Assembly: GCA_016209795.1 (NCBI GenBank)
Contig: JACQVI010000104.1
Span: 1 to 40,016 of the forward strand
DNA from: Ignavibacteriota bacterium
GTDB taxonomy: Bacteria > Bacteroidota > Ignavibacteria > UBA10030 > SZUA-254
Direction of reading: 5' to 3'
DNA: 40,016 bases
Part shown: positions 17,161 through 25,089 of the stretch, one piece after another
Position numbering within the stretch: the stretch's first letter is position 1
Layout of the letters: each line of letters begins with the position of its first letter
Translations under genes and position numbers: made by a program
Notes under the pieces: model-generated
Told to the model about the DNA's origin: nothing
Database searches by the model: none
Seen by the model: the letters and a program-made list of their open reading frames with translations, nothing else

Positions 17161-18657
17161 CTATTTGATAAGAACCATTGATCGCCCTACACTAAAGTTT
17201 TTGGCAGTCAACCGATAGAAGTATACTCCACTTGGAAGTCCGTTCGCATCCCACTGCACCGACTTGTATCCAGCCTCTTGAGTCTCATTCACCAGTGTCA
17301 CCACTTCATGCCCCAGCAGATCATAGACCTTCAAACTTATTCTGCCGCTGACAGGCATCCGATATCTGATAACGGTTACTGGATTGAACGGATTTGGATA
17401 ATTCTGTTCTAACTTGAAACCCATCGGATATGAGGCTGTCACCTCCACACCAACAACCGGAGATGCTTGAACACTGTCTGACAATGGGCTTTCAAGCCCC
17501 AGTAAATCAACAGCACTCACACGGTAAATGTAGGTTTCTGCAACAAAGAGAGAGTCAATACAAACGGTGTCCGTGTATAGCTGAGAATTCAAGCGGAGAA
17601 AATCTGTTTCAGAGATGGATCGCCGATAGATATTGTACCCACGGAGATCCATATCACGATTTTTTTGCCACAAGAGTATAATGCTGTTTGAAACACCTTG
17701 CGCAATCAAACCAGTTGGTGTTGTAGGAACTTGATCGAGCGTGAGCAGGGTCGCAAGTCCCGATTTGATGATTTCACAGGCATACGGAATGTCAAGTTTC
17801 GATAGTGAATCTGACGGCTGGTGATAGTATGGATTAAAATCACGCTCGATGACAAACAATGTGTTATACCCATGTTGATAGAACGACCAGCTATCGCTGG
17901 AACTTCGAAATTGTGTAGTCAATATTGGCGTCAGCGGCGTATACTCTCTTACCACTGTTGTATACAAATTCGAATACGCCTCACTGCCAGGATACCAAAC
18001 AACATTACAATCCCGATCACTGCTTGATTGATCGCGATAACCGATCATATCGTAGTTGAACATAATCTTGATGTCACGATGTTGGTGCTGAGCCTTCTGG
18101 GCATAGTCAAGACTCCCTTTCAACCCAGCTTCCTCTGCAGCAAAACCAATAAACCGTAACGTTAGCGAGGGTTGATAATTTGCCTGCCTCAGAGCACGAG
18201 CCATCATAAGGACAGCAGCGGTACCACTGGCATTATCATCTGCACCTGGGGCACGTAAAAGATCAGAAGAATAAGAATCTAAGTGCCCGCCGACTATCAT
18301 TTCCACTCCTGGGTTTACAACTCCTTCAATTGTCGCTATGATATTCTCTTGCCGAGTACCAGAATATTCAAAGTTATCAACAAACACATCGGTAATGCCC
18401 ATTTCTAAAAAACTATTTTGCACCCAAGTGAATACACTATCACGATTAGGATTATTCCAATAGCGTGTTCCAAATCCCTGCAAGCCACCTATGTATGCAG
18501 TGACTGTGGATTCCTTCACCCCAGAGATAATACTGACAATCCCACTGTCCTGACTTAGTGACCACTCCGGAACTCCAAGGATTTGTCCACACAGTTCGTC
18601 TGTCCCATGTAGAACAATAATAACCAAACCAATCGTATAGTACCAAGAGGATATCAC
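17161..18657 (-). CDS. Secreted M28 zinc aminopeptidase with T9SS sorting domain
   Basis: A 498-residue secreted peptidase. After an N-terminal signal-like hydrophobic stretch (about 5-24), the M28 domain shows the full co-catalytic zinc set by comparison with Aeromonas aminopeptidase: H125 (GGHLDSYS), D141 (GADDNASG), catalytic E175 and ligand E176 (AAEEAGLKGS), D203 (NYDMIGY) and H279 (YYHQPSD). A fibronectin-III-like module (about 305-395) follows, then a T9SS type A sorting domain from about residue 415 ([15 protein letters not shown] to SGVYFYRL). It would be exported across both membranes and released or anchored at the surface to free N-terminal amino acids. Start is GTG with AGGAA upstream; the start codon lies inside a 15-base palindrome. 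Confidence 0.92.
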   Translation of the reverse strand: MISSWYYTIGLVIIVLHGTDELCGQILGVPEWSLSQDSGIVSIISGVKESTVTAYIGGLQGFGTRYWNNPNRDSVFTWVQNSFLEMGITDVFVDNFEYSGTRQENIIATIEGVVNPGVEMIVGGHLDSYSSDLLRAPGADDNASGTAAVLMMARALRQANYQPSLTLRFIGFAAEEAGLKGSLDYAQKAQHQHRDIKIMFNYDMIGYRDQSSSDRDCNVVWYPGSEAYSNLYTTVVREYTPLTPILTTQFRSSSDSWSFYQHGYNTLFVIERDFNPYYHQPSDSLSKLDIPYACEIIKSGLATLLTLDQVPTTPTGLIAQGVSNSIILLWQKNRDMDLRGYNIYRRSISETDFLRLNSQLYTDTVCIDSLFVAETYIYRVSAVDLLGLESPLSDSVQASPVVGVEVTASYPMGFKLEQNYPNPFNPVTVIRYRMPVSGRISLKVYDLLGHEVVTLVNETQEAGYKSVQWDANGLPSGVYFYRLTAKNFSVGRSMVLIK

Positions 18658-18665
18658 AGTGATAT
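18651..18665. promoter_or_regulatory. Palindrome ATATCAC-A-GTGATAT over the M28 start codon
   Basis: Seven-base arms with a single central base; the GTG start codon of the peptidase (18655-18657, minus strand) is within one arm. A repressor bound here, or a small RNA hairpin masking the start, could limit expression. Short A/T-rich palindromes are common, so support is limited. Confidence 0.3.
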
Positions 18666-18859
18666 TTCCTGCTCACTCACTCGGACGAAACTCAAGTTTG
18701 TATTTCGTCAATCAATGAAGTCTCTAACAAAGCTTCGAAGGATTTAGTGGTGTTCATTTCGTTTTGAACGCACGTAGTGATGAATTTCACCATGAACGTT
18801 GACAGCGAGTTTCGTTGGAATGAAACCGTCATAGATAATAAGAATAGAATGTCGCTTTG

Positions 18860-19822
18860 TCATGCTTTAAGTTTCATAAATGTTCGAAATGAGGAAAGGG
18901 TAAGTCCTAAGCGTTCAGCATCGAGTTTAATTCGGTGTTCGTCGCCCCAATCGCTCCAATACACACCTTCGATGGGAATGACACACAGCCGGTCAGGAAT
19001 CTTCTCCAAAATGGATTTAGAAAAATTTCTCGATGGGAGAGTCGTAAAGATACTCTGGACGGTCGCCGCTTCTTGAGGAGAGCCTAACACTTCACGTATC
19101 TTCGCGAATGGCTCATAAACCTCTGGCAACAGATTCTGGAACTGCTCGAGGAATGTCATCACGAGACCGACGATAACAAGCGTGTTCCATAAGCAACCGC
19201 TATTCTGTAAACGGGCGGCAGTCTGCGCGGACGGCTTCTCCCAAAATCTTCTTACCCTATGAATCACCATCTGGGGAAGTCGAAACAGTATATCACCCTT
19301 CTCGATCCAGCCATATTCGGTGTCAGGATATTCAGGCGTTATTCCAAGTACTGCCAAATAGTTAGGATGTGAACGTACAAATGTAAATGCCTGAGCGACA
19401 TATGCCATGAACTTATGTTCTTCCAGAATGAAATGGTCAGAGGGAAAGATCGCTGCAACAGCGTCGTGATCTCTATTATGAATTTGAAGCAATGGTAAGA
19501 GTATACCGGGGCCCGTGTCCCGACAAAACGGCTGGATAATTACTGTCTCCGGTGGTTGATCGCGAAGCTGCTCTTGAACATATTGACGATGATCGCTGTT
19601 GACAATCGTAAGAATATGGTTCTGCCGAAGAAGCCACTTTACACGATCAAGCGTTTGCTGTAACATGGAACTGTTGCCGATAATCGCTGCATACTGTTTC
19701 GGCCGGGCAAACCCATAGATCGATTTGGTGTACCTCTCAAGCCGGTGCCCTTCACCACCTGCAAGAATAATACCCCACGAATGTTCGCTGTCCAACAAAT
19801 CCCTATATCTCGTTGAACTCAT
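18860..19822 (-). CDS. Mannose-1-phosphate guanylyltransferase-like nucleotidyltransferase
   Basis: A 320-residue sugar nucleotidyltransferase of the GMP/ManC type. Seen: the nucleotide loop LAGGEGHRL at 20-28 (usual form LAGGxGTRLxP, with His for Thr), RPKQY at 40-44, FPSDH at 126-130 for metal and sugar phosphate binding, EYGWIEKG near 169-176, FWEKP at 193-197, and WNTLVIV near 212. There is no C-terminal cupin isomerase domain. It would make GDP-mannose for glycan synthesis. Its ATG immediately follows the NfnB stop (TAAATG), so it is part of the hemerythrin/ferredoxin/nfn operon, an odd partner with no obvious metabolic link. The 202 bases downstream hold no recognisable gene. Confidence 0.82.
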   Translation of the reverse strand: MSSTRYRDLLDSEHSWGIILAGGEGHRLERYTKSIYGFARPKQYAAIIGNSSMLQQTLDRVKWLLRQNHILTIVNSDHRQYVQEQLRDQPPETVIIQPFCRDTGPGILLPLLQIHNRDHDAVAAIFPSDHFILEEHKFMAYVAQAFTFVRSHPNYLAVLGITPEYPDTEYGWIEKGDILFRLPQMVIHRVRRFWEKPSAQTAARLQNSGCLWNTLVIVGLVMTFLEQFQNLLPEVYEPFAKIREVLGSPQEAATVQSIFTTLPSRNFSKSILEKIPDRLCVIPIEGVYWSDWGDEHRIKLDAERLGLTLSSFRTFMKLKA

Positions 19823-21322
19823 TTAGTAATCAGACCCACACCGTTCTGGCTCGGCTGTAATTACGTTAGAATGATCTACTGTACTTGTTCTTTTACCATC
19901 CAGTTTTGAAAGGAGATAGTTATGAATCGCCATCGCAGCGGTTTTTCCATCCCTCATTGCGAGAATCACCGTAGCACCGCCGCGTGCAAGATCACCACCA
20001 GCAAAAACGCCTTCTCGACTCGTGAGTTGCTGCTCGTTAACAACAACTGTCCCGCTCTTGCTTATCTCCAAGCCCGGCGTAGTCGACTGAATGATCGGAT
20101 TCGGTTTCTGCCCAATCGCTTCGATGACCGTTTGAACCTCAATAACAAATTCTGAATCTCTGATAGGCACCGGTTTGCGTCGACCTGACTCATCAGGTTC
20201 ACCCAGTTCCATGCGCTGACATTCGATTCCCCGAACCCAGTGGTTTTTATCCCCAAGAATCTTGATAGGATTCGTCAGCAAAATGAATTCAATCCCTTCT
20301 TCTTCGGCGTGATGGATTTCCTCCTCGCGGGCGGGCATTTCCTGTCGAGAACGGCGATAGATCAGATATGCATGTTCCGCTCCGAGCCTTTTCGCCGTTC
20401 TCACAGCATCCATTGCCGTGTTGCCGCCGCCAATGACAGCAACGTTCTTCCCAATTTTGACGGGTGTGTCATAGTGTGGAAAGTCATACGCTTTCATCAG
20501 ATTAACACGGGTGAGAAACTCGTTGGCTGAATAAACTCCACTCAGATTCTCTCCGGGAATTCCCATGAATAGAGGTGTACCTGCACCCGTTCCAAGAAAA
20601 ATCGCATCAAACTTCCACTCGTCAAACAACTCGTCGATTGTTGCCGTTCTTCCGACTACAAAGTTAGTGAAGATTTCAACCCCAAGTGCTTTCGCTCGCT
20701 CTATCTCGATGTCGAGGATATGCCTTGGCAATCGGAATTCAGGAATCCCATACCGCAAGACACCACCAGCAGCATGAAGTGCTTCAAAGATTGTCACCTT
20801 ATAGCCGAGTTTTGCAAGTTCTGCTGCGCAGGTGAGCCCCGCTGGTCCTGAACCGACAACAGCAACCCTTTCACCACGAACTCCTGAGATAATCGGGAAA
20901 GTAAAAAGATTATGTTTGATCTCGAAGTCAGCAACATATCGTTCTAATTTACCGATGGCAACAGGCGGATGTTTTTTCCCAAGCGTGCACACGACTTCAC
21001 ATTGTGATTCTTGAGGACACACCCTCCCACAAATTGCTGGGAAATAATTGGCTTCCCGTATTTTTTCGACAGCTCCTATGTAATCTTCCTGAAGAATAGA
21101 CTGAATAAAGCTCTTGATATCGATCGCAACGGGACACCCTTCAATGCATACGGGATTCGCGCATTCGAGACAGCGCGAAGCTTCAACCAGCGCACGTTGC
21201 TCATCCAGTCCATGTGATACTTCAGAAAAATTTGCCACTCGTTCAAGAGGGAGCTGTTCAATGGAAGATTGCCGAAGAATCTTCATCCGCTGTGATGGCT
21301 TCAGTGGGTTAATGTACTTCAT
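19823..21322 (-). CDS. nfnB: NADH-dependent ferredoxin:NADP+ oxidoreductase, large subunit NfnB (GltD-like)
   Basis: A 499-residue flavoprotein of the glutamate synthase small-subunit family. N-terminal [4Fe-4S] ligands are C51/C54/C59/C63 and C98/C102/C108/C112; the FAD site is VVGSGPAGLTC from about 155; the second dinucleotide site is VIGGGNTAMDAV; GGDLARGGATVI near the C-terminus closes the FAD pocket. Because it overlaps, by 14 bases, a gene for a flavodoxin-reductase-like NfnA subunit, it is read as NfnB of an electron-bifurcating transhydrogenase rather than as GltD; no glutamate synthase large subunit is present. The complex would couple NADPH oxidation to reduction of ferredoxin and NAD+, or the reverse, balancing the ferredoxin produced by PFOR. 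Sulfide dehydrogenase activity is known for homologues and cannot be excluded. Confidence 0.9.
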   Translation of the reverse strand: MKYINPLKPSQRMKILRQSSIEQLPLERVANFSEVSHGLDEQRALVEASRCLECANPVCIEGCPVAIDIKSFIQSILQEDYIGAVEKIREANYFPAICGRVCPQESQCEVVCTLGKKHPPVAIGKLERYVADFEIKHNLFTFPIISGVRGERVAVVGSGPAGLTCAAELAKLGYKVTIFEALHAAGGVLRYGIPEFRLPRHILDIEIERAKALGVEIFTNFVVGRTATIDELFDEWKFDAIFLGTGAGTPLFMGIPGENLSGVYSANEFLTRVNLMKAYDFPHYDTPVKIGKNVAVIGGGNTAMDAVRTAKRLGAEHAYLIYRRSRQEMPAREEEIHHAEEEGIEFILLTNPIKILGDKNHWVRGIECQRMELGEPDESGRRKPVPIRDSEFVIEVQTVIEAIGQKPNPIIQSTTPGLEISKSGTVVVNEQQLTSREGVFAGGDLARGGATVILAMRDGKTAAMAIHNYLLSKLDGKRTSTVDHSNVITAEPERCGSDY

Positions 21323-22205
21323 TCATCAAGGATTCATGTAGGTTTAACTCATCTCGTTTACGAATGTGGTATTCAGAATCTTTGCTTGCACAATACCGAA
21401 GGTCTGAAATCTGCTCCAAGTCAACATAGGTTTGATTGCGCATCATTAATTCATCGAAATCGACGTTATTGCCATCGAACTCGGGTCCATCAACACACGC
21501 AAACTTCATCCGACCACCAACCGTGACTCGACAGCCTCCACACATCCCCGTCCCATCGACCATGATGGCATTTAAACTGACAATTGTTTTCACTCCATAT
21601 TTTTTTGTGAGGGCAGAAACTGCCTTCATCATGGGGAGCGGACCAATAGCATAGACTGCGGAAATGCCAAGCGGTGCATCAAGAAGTTCCTTTAGCGGTT
21701 CGGTGACAAGACCTTTACGTTTATATGAACCGTCATCTGTAGTAATAAACATGCCGTTTGAAATCTCCGACATTTCTTTCTCTAAAATGAGACGCTCTTT
21801 CGTCCGCGCTCCTATGACGGAATACACCGTGTTCTGCACCTCTTTGAGTGCACAAGCGATGGGATAAAGCTCTGCCGTTCCCACTCCACCTCCGATACAT
21901 GCAACACCGCCGTAATATTCAATCGGGGTAGGATTCCCCAGTGGTCCCACAACATCGACAAGCACATCACCACTGTTCTTGGACAGCATTGCCTTCGTCG
22001 TTTTTCCAACTGCTTGAACAATGAGAGTGATGCTACCTGCGGAGCTATCGCTTTCAACAATAGTCAACGGAATGCGTTCTCCCGTCTCAAGTAGGCGAAC
22101 GATGACAAAATTTCCCGGACGATGCTTCCTTGCAACATATGGGGCTTTGATAACAAACTTCGCTATCGTTGAACAAAGAAATTCCTTCGATACAATTGGA
22201 AACAT
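21309..22205 (-). CDS. nfnA: NADH-dependent ferredoxin:NADP+ oxidoreductase, small subunit NfnA
   Basis: A 298-residue ferredoxin-NADP reductase-fold subunit. An FAD-binding barrel (RIPLTIVESD near 44-53) precedes an NAD-binding domain (CIGGGVGTAELYP near 103-115). A [2Fe-2S] site is formed by C222, C225 and C237 in DGTGMCGGC...FACVDGPEFDG; Asp217 just before it may be the fourth ligand, as reported for NfnA proteins. Soluble, cytoplasmic. No ribosome-binding site is evident; it begins 15 bases after the ferredoxin gene. The 3' end overlaps nfnB, so the subunits are made together. Confidence 0.9.
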   Translation of the reverse strand: MFPIVSKEFLCSTIAKFVIKAPYVARKHRPGNFVIVRLLETGERIPLTIVESDSSAGSITLIVQAVGKTTKAMLSKNSGDVLVDVVGPLGNPTPIEYYGGVACIGGGVGTAELYPIACALKEVQNTVYSVIGARTKERLILEKEMSEISNGMFITTDDGSYKRKGLVTEPLKELLDAPLGISAVYAIGPLPMMKAVSALTKKYGVKTIVSLNAIMVDGTGMCGGCRVTVGGRMKFACVDGPEFDGNNVDFDELMMRNQTYVDLEQISDLRYCASKDSEYHIRKRDELNLHESLMNEVH

Positions 22206-22220
22206 GGCTATCTCGAATTT

Positions 22221-22454
22221 TTAGACACCATCATCTTTGATACAATCCATCGGACACACCGACATAGCTTCGCGAATATCAGCTTCTTCTCGTTCATCAA
22301 TGGGCTGCTGATAAATGTAGTAGTACGAAGAATCGTTGCTGTACATAAAATTTTGGAGTGCAATAGAAAAGCAAAGTCCGCATCCATTGCATGCATCGGT
22401 GACATAGAATTTTCCAGGGGCGTTCTCTTCGAGTCGTTTACTAGCTACTTCCAT
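22221..22454 (-). CDS. Small single-cluster [4Fe-4S] ferredoxin
   Basis: A 77-residue acidic ferredoxin with the ligand set C22, C25, C28 (CNGCGLC) and C67 (VCPMDC), plus an extra C71. Only one cluster motif is complete. AAAGGAG lies 8-9 bases before the ATG. It is encoded between a hemerythrin and nfnA, so it is probably the electron carrier that shuttles between pyruvate:ferredoxin oxidoreductase and Nfn. The tyrosine run and acidic linker between the two cysteine groups replace the second cluster of bacterial 2[4Fe-4S] ferredoxins. Confidence 0.9.
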   Translation of the reverse strand: MEVASKRLEENAPGKFYVTDACNGCGLCFSIALQNFMYSNDSSYYYIYQQPIDEREEADIREAMSVCPMDCIKDDGV

Positions 22455-22490
22455 GGTTATGCTCCTTTACGAGTACCATTCATACAGTTG

Positions 22491-22991
22491 TTAAGAAACA
22501 GATACCGTTGATGAAATGATATCATGCCGCAGTTGTTTATATTCGTCCGATGTTAAGACTTGCTTTGCCCGGGGAAACAGTATAGTATTTTCTTTGGCAA
22601 TATGACTTCGCAGCAACTCGATGACAGCCATCGAACATTTGATCAGATCATGAATAGTCGATGGATGGATCCGAAGTTCCTCAACATCCTTGATGCATTC
22701 CTTCAATGCACTTAATGCCCGCAACAACTCACGATGTTCATCTCGCATTAACGCCGGCGACCCATTCCCATGCCGATCCATCAAGGGAAACAGGTACTTT
22801 TCTTCCTTTTCATTGTGCTTGGGGATTTCCATATTGATGTATAGTAACGCTTCTGTTATCTGTGCGAAGGCTTCGTAGGAAAATCCATTGACTTTGATAT
22901 ACTCGGTGGCATGTGCCAATCGATTGAGATGTTGGAGCACTTCATCATGCTCTTTCATAAGGATACCGATGGGGTCGCGGGGATTATTCAT
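22491..22991 (-). CDS. Hemerythrin HHE domain protein (first gene of ferredoxin/nfn operon)
   Basis: A 166-residue predicted four-helix di-iron protein. Candidate ligands: H15 (KEHDEVLQHL), H59 with E61-E63 (KHNEKEEKYLFP), H86 (RDEHRELLRAL) and H130 with E134 (SHIAKENTILFP). It is only distantly similar to the hemerythrin at 14570-15082. CGGAG precedes the ATG. It opens the operon with ferredoxin and nfnAB, suggesting oxygen or NO defence for these oxygen-sensitive carriers. The upstream region carries a sigma-54-like box and several inverted repeats. Confidence 0.88.
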   Translation of the reverse strand: MNNPRDPIGILMKEHDEVLQHLNRLAHATEYIKVNGFSYEAFAQITEALLYINMEIPKHNEKEEKYLFPLMDRHGNGSPALMRDEHRELLRALSALKECIKDVEELRIHPSTIHDLIKCSMAVIELLRSHIAKENTILFPRAKQVLTSDEYKQLRHDIISSTVSVS

Positions 22992-23084
22992 GTCGAGATC
23001 TCCGATCTCTAAAACCGGAATAGTTACACATTTTCACTGCCCTTTCACAGTTTCATCTGTTCTTATGTCAGTACTTTATTCTAT

Positions 23085-23100
23085 TACAACACTTATGCCA
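23085..23100 (-). promoter_or_regulatory. TGGCAT-N5-TTGTA box upstream of hemerythrin/ferredoxin/nfn operon (sigma-54-like)
   Basis: TGGCAT-AAGTG-TTGTA on the minus strand, about 95 bases before the hemerythrin ATG. It shares nine bases, TGGCATAAG, with the box upstream of ald, and matches the sigma-54 -24 half with one change; the -12 half is TTGT for TTGC. Confidence 0.35.
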
Positions 23101-23108
23101 CAGAGAGA

Positions 23109-23125
23109 TTGACAAATGCTGTCAA
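23109..23125. promoter_or_regulatory. Perfect inverted repeat TTGACA-N5-TGTCAA, possible CRP/FNR-type operator
   Basis: Six-base arms TTGACA and TGTCAA are exact complements over a 5-base centre, nine bases beyond the sigma-54-like box. TTGAC/GTCAA arms resemble sites of CRP/FNR-family regulators, but those usually have total length 14 while this is 17, so the regulator class is uncertain. Confidence 0.4.
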
Positions 23126-23368
23126 GAAATGGCAAAGTACTCTGGAATTCATGTCACTCAAAGAAAGAAGGAATTCTTGTTATCAACTGTGACAGGATAG
23201 GCAAGCACTTCTTTCAAGCTTGATAACGGTAACAACGGATATCTGATTTTACTTAGTGCGCGGCTGTGGAATCAAGAAAGAGCCCCTCTCAAGACACCAA
23301 TGATAGCAACATGGGCAAGGTGAAGTGAGTTGAGTGTATAACTGCTGGATGGCTTTGAATTTTCTGGT

Positions 23369-23599
23369 TTAGGATGTAGTGATGCCGGTGAAAATACCAG
23401 AGGCTGTGTTACAAATTAGTCCATTCTCCTCTCCACGATTTTCTTCGTCTTCATCAACACCGAAGAAACCGAAAAACCCGAAGAATCCGAAGAATCCAAA
23501 CAGTCCGTAGAGTGCTGGATTGTCCATGAACGTCCCTAACAAACCGAGTAACCCTAACAGACCGAGGAATCCCAAGTATCCGAGATGTTGTTTCTTCAT
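23369..23599 (-). CDS. Small Gly-Leu/Gly-Phe triplet-repeat membrane protein
   Basis: A 76-residue protein. After MKKQH come hydrophobic triplets: YLGFLGLLGLLGLLG (about 7-21), a short TFMDNPALY break, then FGFFGFFGFFGFFG (about 31-44), followed by an acidic tail (VDEDEENRGEEN). The two triplet blocks are long enough for two short membrane helices or a hairpin with glycines on one face. Start chosen because AAAGGAG lies 8 bases before this ATG; a longer frame exists but lacks such a site. At DNA level the repeats are 9-base units. It resembles small YLGFLGxLG proteins of unknown function (perhaps DUF3796-like, from memory). It is the last gene of the envelope island. Confidence 0.7.
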   Translation of the reverse strand: MKKQHLGYLGFLGLLGLLGLLGTFMDNPALYGLFGFFGFFGFFGFFGVDEDEENRGEENGLICNTASGIFTGITTS

Positions 23600-23674
23600 C
23601 GTCGTAGCTCCTTTCTCTTTGAACCTACTATCCTTTTGATATTCTGCCACCAAGAAGATTGTGGTCATTTGATA

Positions 23675-25084
23675 CTATCGTAAGAGAATGAGTTTTTTAG
23701 TTTCAACGAATTGACCTGCCTGCAATCGATAGAAATACACACCGCTTGCTAACTTAGATCCATCAAATTCAACCTCATACCTCCCCGCTTCCTTCTTCTC
23801 ATTCACTAACGTTGCCACCTCTTCTCCCAGCACGTTGTAAACTTTCAGCACAACGTGGCTCTGCAAAGGTAACGAATAACGGATAACAGTTAACGGATTG
23901 AACGGGTTGGGATAATTTTGATACAATGCGAATTCCTTCGGTAATTCATCAGCCGAGGCTGGTAAAAGCCTGAGCTTAATATTCGGTTCGAGACGTGGTA
24001 TGCGTATTTCTCCTCTGCCTTTCATTGAAATTTCCTTATCATGAACCAAAAGAGCTGCCGCATTGGATGGATCATCAATTCTCCATCTGATTGTCATAGG
24101 ATAAACGGCTGATGAAAGAAGAATAGCAATCTCCTTCTGTTTACCAATTTCAGCTACTTCAATCATACGGTGCGACGAGAATCTGACATCCAGCGGACCA
24201 ACAGGAGGTATGGGTGGCAATTCATACTTATTGAGATCAAGATCAGGCCACTTAGTGAAAAAATAGAGAGTTCGCTCTCGCCCTTTGGCATCTTTGAATG
24301 TCAATTGGTTGATCCCTTCTTGACCAGCTAACGATGCCGTGCTTAATTGGGATGACGGCTTCACCTTTGTGTCAACGAACAAGGTTGTTTGTGGCTCGAT
24401 CAAGACTGATCCTGAGCGTAAGAACAGCTTGCCTGTCTGACTAACCTTTATCCAGTATGCACTGCCTGGCTTTAAGGTGTCTGCCGTAAAGTAACCGCTT
24501 GCGTTGGAGTAGCCATAGAAGTTTGATATAATGGCTACAGGCGGAACCGGTGTTACATCGCCGATCAACACGGGATAGGATAGACCTCCAATGATGTTCC
24601 ATTTCGCATTGACGTCAATCGTATCTTCCGTCAGAGTTGTTCCTGATATTTCGATCGATTTTTCAGAAGGGAATTTGATCCAATAGCCAAGACCATTTGC
24701 CAGAACTGTTTGTACAGCGTAACCATTGTTATAACTAAAGGCACTGGATGATGCGGACGGATACAAGGTTGTCTTTGTGTAATCGCTCACTATGATCGGC
24801 ACCGAGACCATATTCCAGCTTGCTTCCATTACAAGATCGAGGGTTGTAGTTACGCCGGAGAGAAAACGCACACCGGGGATATAACCAGGTTCTAAGTTGA
24901 TGCCTCCTGACGTGCTGGCTTGTATCGCTGGCTGGCCGATAGAGCCATGCAGTGTTATCCCTCCCGCTGTTGATTTTCCTCCGCCGTTGTCGATGACCTT
25001 CCAGGGATGGATGATGGATTGAGCGTACGACAGGTTGACTGCGACGATCAAAACCAGTGCTGTTGTGTATATTGTTGTTTTCAT
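23675..25084 (-). CDS. Secreted protein with T9SS sorting domain and paired WN-type modules
   Basis: A 469-residue exported protein. Signal peptide 1-21 ends at SYAQ. The N-terminus has [19 protein letters not shown], a glycine motif common at the start of T9SS cargo. Two related modules follow, each opening with W-N-(M/I)-(V/I)-(S/G) ([10 protein letters not shown] near 90 and [11 protein letters not shown] near 162) and each closing with G-Y-W-I-K or A-Y-W-I-K; the same pair occurs in the BNR protein and in the large cytochrome. A segment [15 protein letters not shown] precedes the linker to the T9SS domain ([15 protein letters not shown] to SGVYFYRL, about 393-469). AGGAG precedes the ATG. 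Function unknown; no enzyme motif or heme motif was seen. Confidence 0.85.
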   Translation of the reverse strand: MKTTIYTTALVLIVAVNLSYAQSIIHPWKVIDNGGGKSTAGGITLHGSIGQPAIQASTSGGINLEPGYIPGVRFLSGVTTTLDLVMEASWNMVSVPIIVSDYTKTTLYPSASSSAFSYNNGYAVQTVLANGLGYWIKFPSEKSIEISGTTLTEDTIDVNAKWNIIGGLSYPVLIGDVTPVPPVAIISNFYGYSNASGYFTADTLKPGSAYWIKVSQTGKLFLRSGSVLIEPQTTLFVDTKVKPSSQLSTASLAGQEGINQLTFKDAKGRERTLYFFTKWPDLDLNKYELPPIPPVGPLDVRFSSHRMIEVAEIGKQKEIAILLSSAVYPMTIRWRIDDPSNAAALLVHDKEISMKGRGEIRIPRLEPNIKLRLLPASADELPKEFALYQNYPNPFNPLTVIRYSLPLQSHVVLKVYNVLGEEVATLVNEKKEAGRYEVEFDGSKLASGVYFYRLQAGQFVETKKLILLR

Positions 25085-25089
25085 AATTT

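Larger units (their letters stand above)
22992..23368. other. Intergenic region with clustered inverted repeats
   Basis: A 377-base gap between the hemerythrin operon and the end of the small repeat-protein gene; no gene seen. It holds a TGGCAT-N5-TTGTA box (23085-23100, minus), the palindrome TTGACA-N5-TGTCAA (23109-23125), an 8-base inverted pair GTTATCAA (23180-23187) and TTGATAAC (23221-23228), and the self-complementary TCAAGCTTGA (23215-23224). The concentration of symmetric sites suggests a controlled promoter for the minus-strand hemerythrin/ferredoxin/nfn operon. Confidence 0.5.

Noticed and set aside
19823-21322. Reading the flavoprotein as glutamate synthase small subunit
   Set aside because: No GltB large subunit nearby, and it overlaps an NfnA gene; Nfn is the better reading.
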